In this document: one piece after another, positions 5,556 through 7,116 of the stretch
Numbering within the stretch: position 1 is the first letter of the stretch
Layout of the letters: every line of letters begins with the position of its first letter
Source of the DNA: Burkholderiales bacterium
GTDB taxonomy: Bacteria > Pseudomonadota > Gammaproteobacteria > Burkholderiales > Burkholderiaceae_C
NCBI GenBank assembly: GCA_028869035.1
Contig: JAGWTL010000146.1
Coordinates: 1-7,116 of the forward strand
Reading direction: 5' to 3'
DNA: 7,116 nucleotides
Translations under genes and position numbers: made by a program
Notes under the pieces: generated by a model
What the model was told of the DNA's origin: nothing
Seen by the model: the letters and a program-made list of their open reading frames with translations, nothing else
Databases searched by the model: none

Positions 5556-5694
5556 GCTTTTGACCGGCGCGTTGCCGACCTAAGCTGGTGCCCTGTTTCC
5601 AATGACGGGCGATGCTTATGAACATGTTCAGCGCGCATGTACGACGCAACAGCTGCTTCAAGAGGGTGGTCAACGGACGCGTCGGGGCCCCGTG
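5556..5694 (+). promoter_or_regulatory. Upstream region of the DUF2750 gene with a 12-bp palindrome
   Basis: This stretch carries TTGACC (5560-5565) followed after 15 bases by TAAGCT (5581-5586), a weak promoter-like pair, and a perfect palindrome TGAACATGTTCA (5619-5630). If translation of the DUF2750 gene starts at 5695 the palindrome lies in the 5' leader or operator area; if it starts at 5602 it lies inside the coding region. The palindrome does not match a regulator site that I recognise. Confidence 0.35.
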
Positions 5695-6123
5695 ATGCCC
5701 GTTTCAAACCTGGTCCTGCCTCCACAGTTCCTGGCTGTCCTGGCCTTGCCCGAGGATCAGCGCTACCTGCACTTCCTGCGCAAGGCAGCAAACTCCGAAC
5801 GCATATGGAGCCTGCTGGATCCGCACGGCTGGGCAACGCTGACCGATCCGCTGGGCCAGGTGGGCTTGCCTGTCTGGCCGCACCCGGCGTTTGCCGCAGC
5901 CTGCGCCTGCGGTGACTGGGAGGGTTATGGGCCGGCCTGCATCGAGGTGCCGGTCTTCCTGGACCGCTGGCTGCCCGACATGGGCGAGCTGGGGGTGCGG
6001 GTGGACGTGTTCCCCACCACGGGGCGTCGCGGCTTCATGGTGTCGGCCTTGCAGCTGGAACTGCAGTTGCGCAAGCAGCTGGCACTGACCGCCGTCATTT
6101 CATCCACGCCGGCCAGCCTGTGA
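5695..6123 (+). CDS. DUF2750 family protein, function unknown
   Basis: The 142-residue product resembles the DUF2750 family. Visible features are an N-terminal helix RYLHFLRKAANSERIWSLLD (residues 23-42), GWATLTDPLGQVGLPVWPHP (45-64) followed by AFAAACACGDWEGYGP (65-80), then IEVPVFLDRWLPDMGELGVR (83-102) and VDVFPTTGRRG (103-113), and a closing helix rich in Leu and Gln (118-130). This alternation of tryptophans with the FLDRWLP and VFP motifs is characteristic of the family, whose role is unknown. There is no signal peptide or membrane segment. The start is uncertain: ATG 5695 gives a family-typical length, GTG 5692 is adjacent, and ATG 5602 would add 31 residues (Gln/Arg-rich, no family similarity seen) without a ribosome site. 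The next gene starts 22 bases after its stop with a good ribosome site, indicating an operon. Confidence 0.75.
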   Translation: MPVSNLVLPPQFLAVLALPEDQRYLHFLRKAANSERIWSLLDPHGWATLTDPLGQVGLPVWPHPAFAAACACGDWEGYGPACIEVPVFLDRWLPDMGELGVRVDVFPTTGRRGFMVSALQLELQLRKQLALTAVISSTPASL

Positions 6124-6145
6124 CCGGCCCAACTTCAGGATCTGC

Positions 6146-6628
6146 ATGAGCAACGACAAATTCGTAGTCACCAGCCAGAAAGTGTTTGCCCGCGCGTTCA
6201 CGCTGCTGTTCTTCGCGATCTCCGCGACCATCATCCTCACCACGCTGGTGGCGGCGGTGGGGCATGTGCTCAACGGCGACGAGGCCACCCAGATCATCGT
6301 GAAGATCGTGAACGCCAGCGTGATCTCGATGGCCGTGTTCGAGGTGGCCTTGGTGATCAGCAAGGAATACGGTGCCGAGGCCGGTCATGACGTGGTCGTC
6401 ATGTTGCGGCGCACGCTGCCGCGGTTCATCGGCACGGTCTGCGTAGCGCTGGCACTGGAAGGCTTGATGATGGTCATCAAGTACAGCCAACTCGATCTCG
6501 CGGGCAATCTTTACTACCCGGTGGCCATCATCGTGAGCTCGGCCCTGCTGCTCATGGCCCTGGGCGTCTTCCTGCGCCTGGCGCCGCAGCGGGGCTCGGA
6601 TACCGATTCGGCAGCCCACTGCTGCTGA
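6146..6628 (+). CDS. Four-helix integral membrane protein, function unknown
   Basis: The 160-residue product has four hydrophobic segments at about residues 16-40, 49-72, 92-112 and 120-144, with short basic or acidic turns (for example VMLRRTLPR at 85-93). The N-terminus MSNDKFVVTSQKVFARAF and the C-terminal tail, ending in HCC, are probably on the same cytoplasmic side. The sequence looks like a conserved bacterial inner-membrane protein, but I cannot assign a function. Within helix 2 and its edge, the acidic residues E66 and E74 and the segment MAVFEVALVISKEYG (62-76) are notable. Translation begins at an ATG five bases after AGGA, a good ribosome site. It is 22 bases downstream of the DUF2750 gene, so co-transcription is likely. 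The last codons and stop form the left arm of a 10-bp hairpin. A terminal His-Cys-Cys might bind a metal, which is speculative. Confidence 0.8.
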   Translation: MSNDKFVVTSQKVFARAFTLLFFAISATIILTTLVAAVGHVLNGDEATQIIVKIVNASVISMAVFEVALVISKEYGAEAGHDVVVMLRRTLPRFIGTVCVALALEGLMMVIKYSQLDLAGNLYYPVAIIVSSALLLMALGVFLRLAPQRGSDTDSAAHCC

Positions 6629-6650
6629 AGGCCTGCGAGACCTTCAGCAG
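6622..6650. terminator. 10-bp hairpin between convergent gene ends
   Basis: CTGCTGAAGG (6622-6631) and CCTTCAGCAG (6641-6650) are perfect inverted repeats around a 9-nt loop. The left arm contains the stop codon of the membrane-protein gene, and the right arm ends four bases before the stop of the convergent MmgE/PrpD gene. No T-run follows on either strand, so it may terminate weakly in both directions or protect mRNA 3' ends. Confidence 0.5.
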
Positions 6651-6654
6651 AGTC

Positions 6655-7116
6655 TCAGGGCCGCGCCAGCGCCGTAAGCTGGCGCACGTCGCTGATGCTG
6701 CCCAGCTTCCAGCAGGCCGCGATCAGGTCGGCCGTCTTGCCTTTGCCGATCACTGGGTCCGACAGGTCGTGGAACTTGGTTTCGAGCATGGTGTCGGTCA
6801 TGGGGTTTTCCAGCGAACCGATCGCGTGCTTCACGAAGACGTGCACGCGGCGGCCGTCCTTGAGCACGGCGGTCACATCGGCGCTGGCCTCGTCGATGCT
6901 GTCGTCCACCACGGCCACCACCTTGCGACGCAGTGCCACCATGTCGGGGCGGTTGACGATGTCGTCGGCGTACTGGTCCTCGCCGGCCTTGCCGAAGATC
7001 AGGCCGCAGGCGCAGCCGTGGTAGACGCTGAACTTGCCCTGCAGGCCGTCGGCCGGTTCCTTCTTGCCCGTGAGCTCGAGCACCAGCGAGTGCACCTTGA
7101 GCTCGATGCGCTCCAC
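6655..7116 (-). CDS. MmgE/PrpD family protein, C-terminal part (5' end off window)
   Basis: The frame enters from the right edge and ends at a TGA (6655-6657), giving the last 153 residues of a protein; the family is normally about 450 residues. Diagnostic segments are GKFSVYHGCACGLIFGKAGE (about residues 27-46 of the fragment), the following YADDIVNRPDMVALRRKVVA and a strand-rich VTAVLKDGRRVHVFVKHAIG (81-100) ending in NPMTDTMLETKFHDL. The KFS-Y-H helix and the NPMT...KF block match the C-terminal region of MmgE/PrpD proteins, which include 2-methylcitrate dehydratase PrpD and cis-aconitate decarboxylase, and many uncharacterised hydro-lyase or epimerase-like members. The exact activity cannot be given because the N-terminal domain is missing. 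The leftmost GTG-like codon at the edge should not be taken as a start. The gene is convergent with the membrane-protein gene, 26 bases apart. Confidence 0.87.
   Translation of the reverse strand: MERIELKVHSLVLELTGKKEPADGLQGKFSVYHGCACGLIFGKAGEDQYADDIVNRPDMVALRRKVVAVVDDSIDEASADVTAVLKDGRRVHVFVKHAIGSLENPMTDTMLETKFHDLSDPVIGKGKTADLIAACWKLGSISDVRQLTALARP

Noticed and set aside
5619..5630. TGAACATGTTCA as a LexA/SOS box
   Set aside because: The spacing between GAAC and GTTC is two bases rather than the four of the GAAC-N4-GTTC boxes known in Gram-positives, and it does not fit the CTG-N10-CAG form.
5602..5694. N-terminal extension of the DUF2750 gene from ATG 5602
   Set aside because: No ribosome site precedes it, the added 31 residues have no family-like features, and a palindrome lies within; kept only as an alternative start.
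4350..5836. Minus-strand frames (4350-5177 and 4982-5836) opposite proQ, VF530 and the DUF2750 gene
   Set aside because: They overlap recognisable gene families on the plus strand and show no conserved domain of their own.
6095..6619. 174-residue minus-strand frame opposite the four-helix membrane protein
   Set aside because: It is His/Asp/Gln/Arg-rich, typical of the antisense of a hydrophobic membrane protein, while the plus strand has a good ribosome site and four clear helices.

Overview
The window is GC-rich, densely packed chromosomal DNA. Third-position GC bias produces long open frames on both strands of most genes. The gene families and the CTTCGACAGGCTCAG-type palindrome point to a betaproteobacterium, most likely Comamonadaceae (Hydrogenophaga, Acidovorax or Variovorax-like). 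That placement is inferred from recalled family resemblance, not from a search.

Layout. (1) Bases 1-674, minus strand: the N-terminal part of a membrane sensor with a 5TMR-LYT-type multi-helix domain and the start of a PAS domain; its output domain lies outside the window. (2) 835-975, plus: a 46-residue membrane mini-protein, ending in a compact hairpin shared with the convergent gene. (3) 982-2435, minus: a two-gene, translationally coupled operon of a YpfH-type serine esterase followed by a YgiD/DODA-type class III extradiol dioxygenase. It is divergent from (4) a LysR-family regulator (2573-3469, plus) across a 137-bp AT-rich intergenic region with spaced TTGAT repeats and palindromes. 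(5) 3474-3577: a nested inverted-repeat element that fills most of the gap between lysR and (6) a solitary ureD urease accessory gene (3593-4423, minus). (7) 4497-5479, plus: a ProQ/FinO-domain RNA chaperone gene followed closely by a VF530/DUF2132-family small protein, ending in an AT-rich stem with a T-run. (8) 5695-6628, plus: a DUF2750 protein and a four-helix membrane protein in a probable operon, ending in a 10-bp hairpin. (9) 6655-7116, minus: the C-terminal third of an MmgE/PrpD-family protein.

How the genes work together. The esterase, dioxygenase and LysR regulator look like a small regulated unit that may release and then ring-open a catecholic or aromatic compound; the substrate cannot be read from sequence. 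ProQ and the VF530 protein are both nucleic-acid-binding families in one probable transcript. The other genes look like unrelated housekeeping or accessory neighbours. I found no phage, transposase, CRISPR array, tRNA or rRNA. No clearly new multi-gene system is evident. The most unusual items are the orphan ureD, the nested repeat beside it, the TTGAT-repeat control region, the duplicated motif in the ProQ C-terminal extension, and the DUF2750 plus membrane-protein pair.
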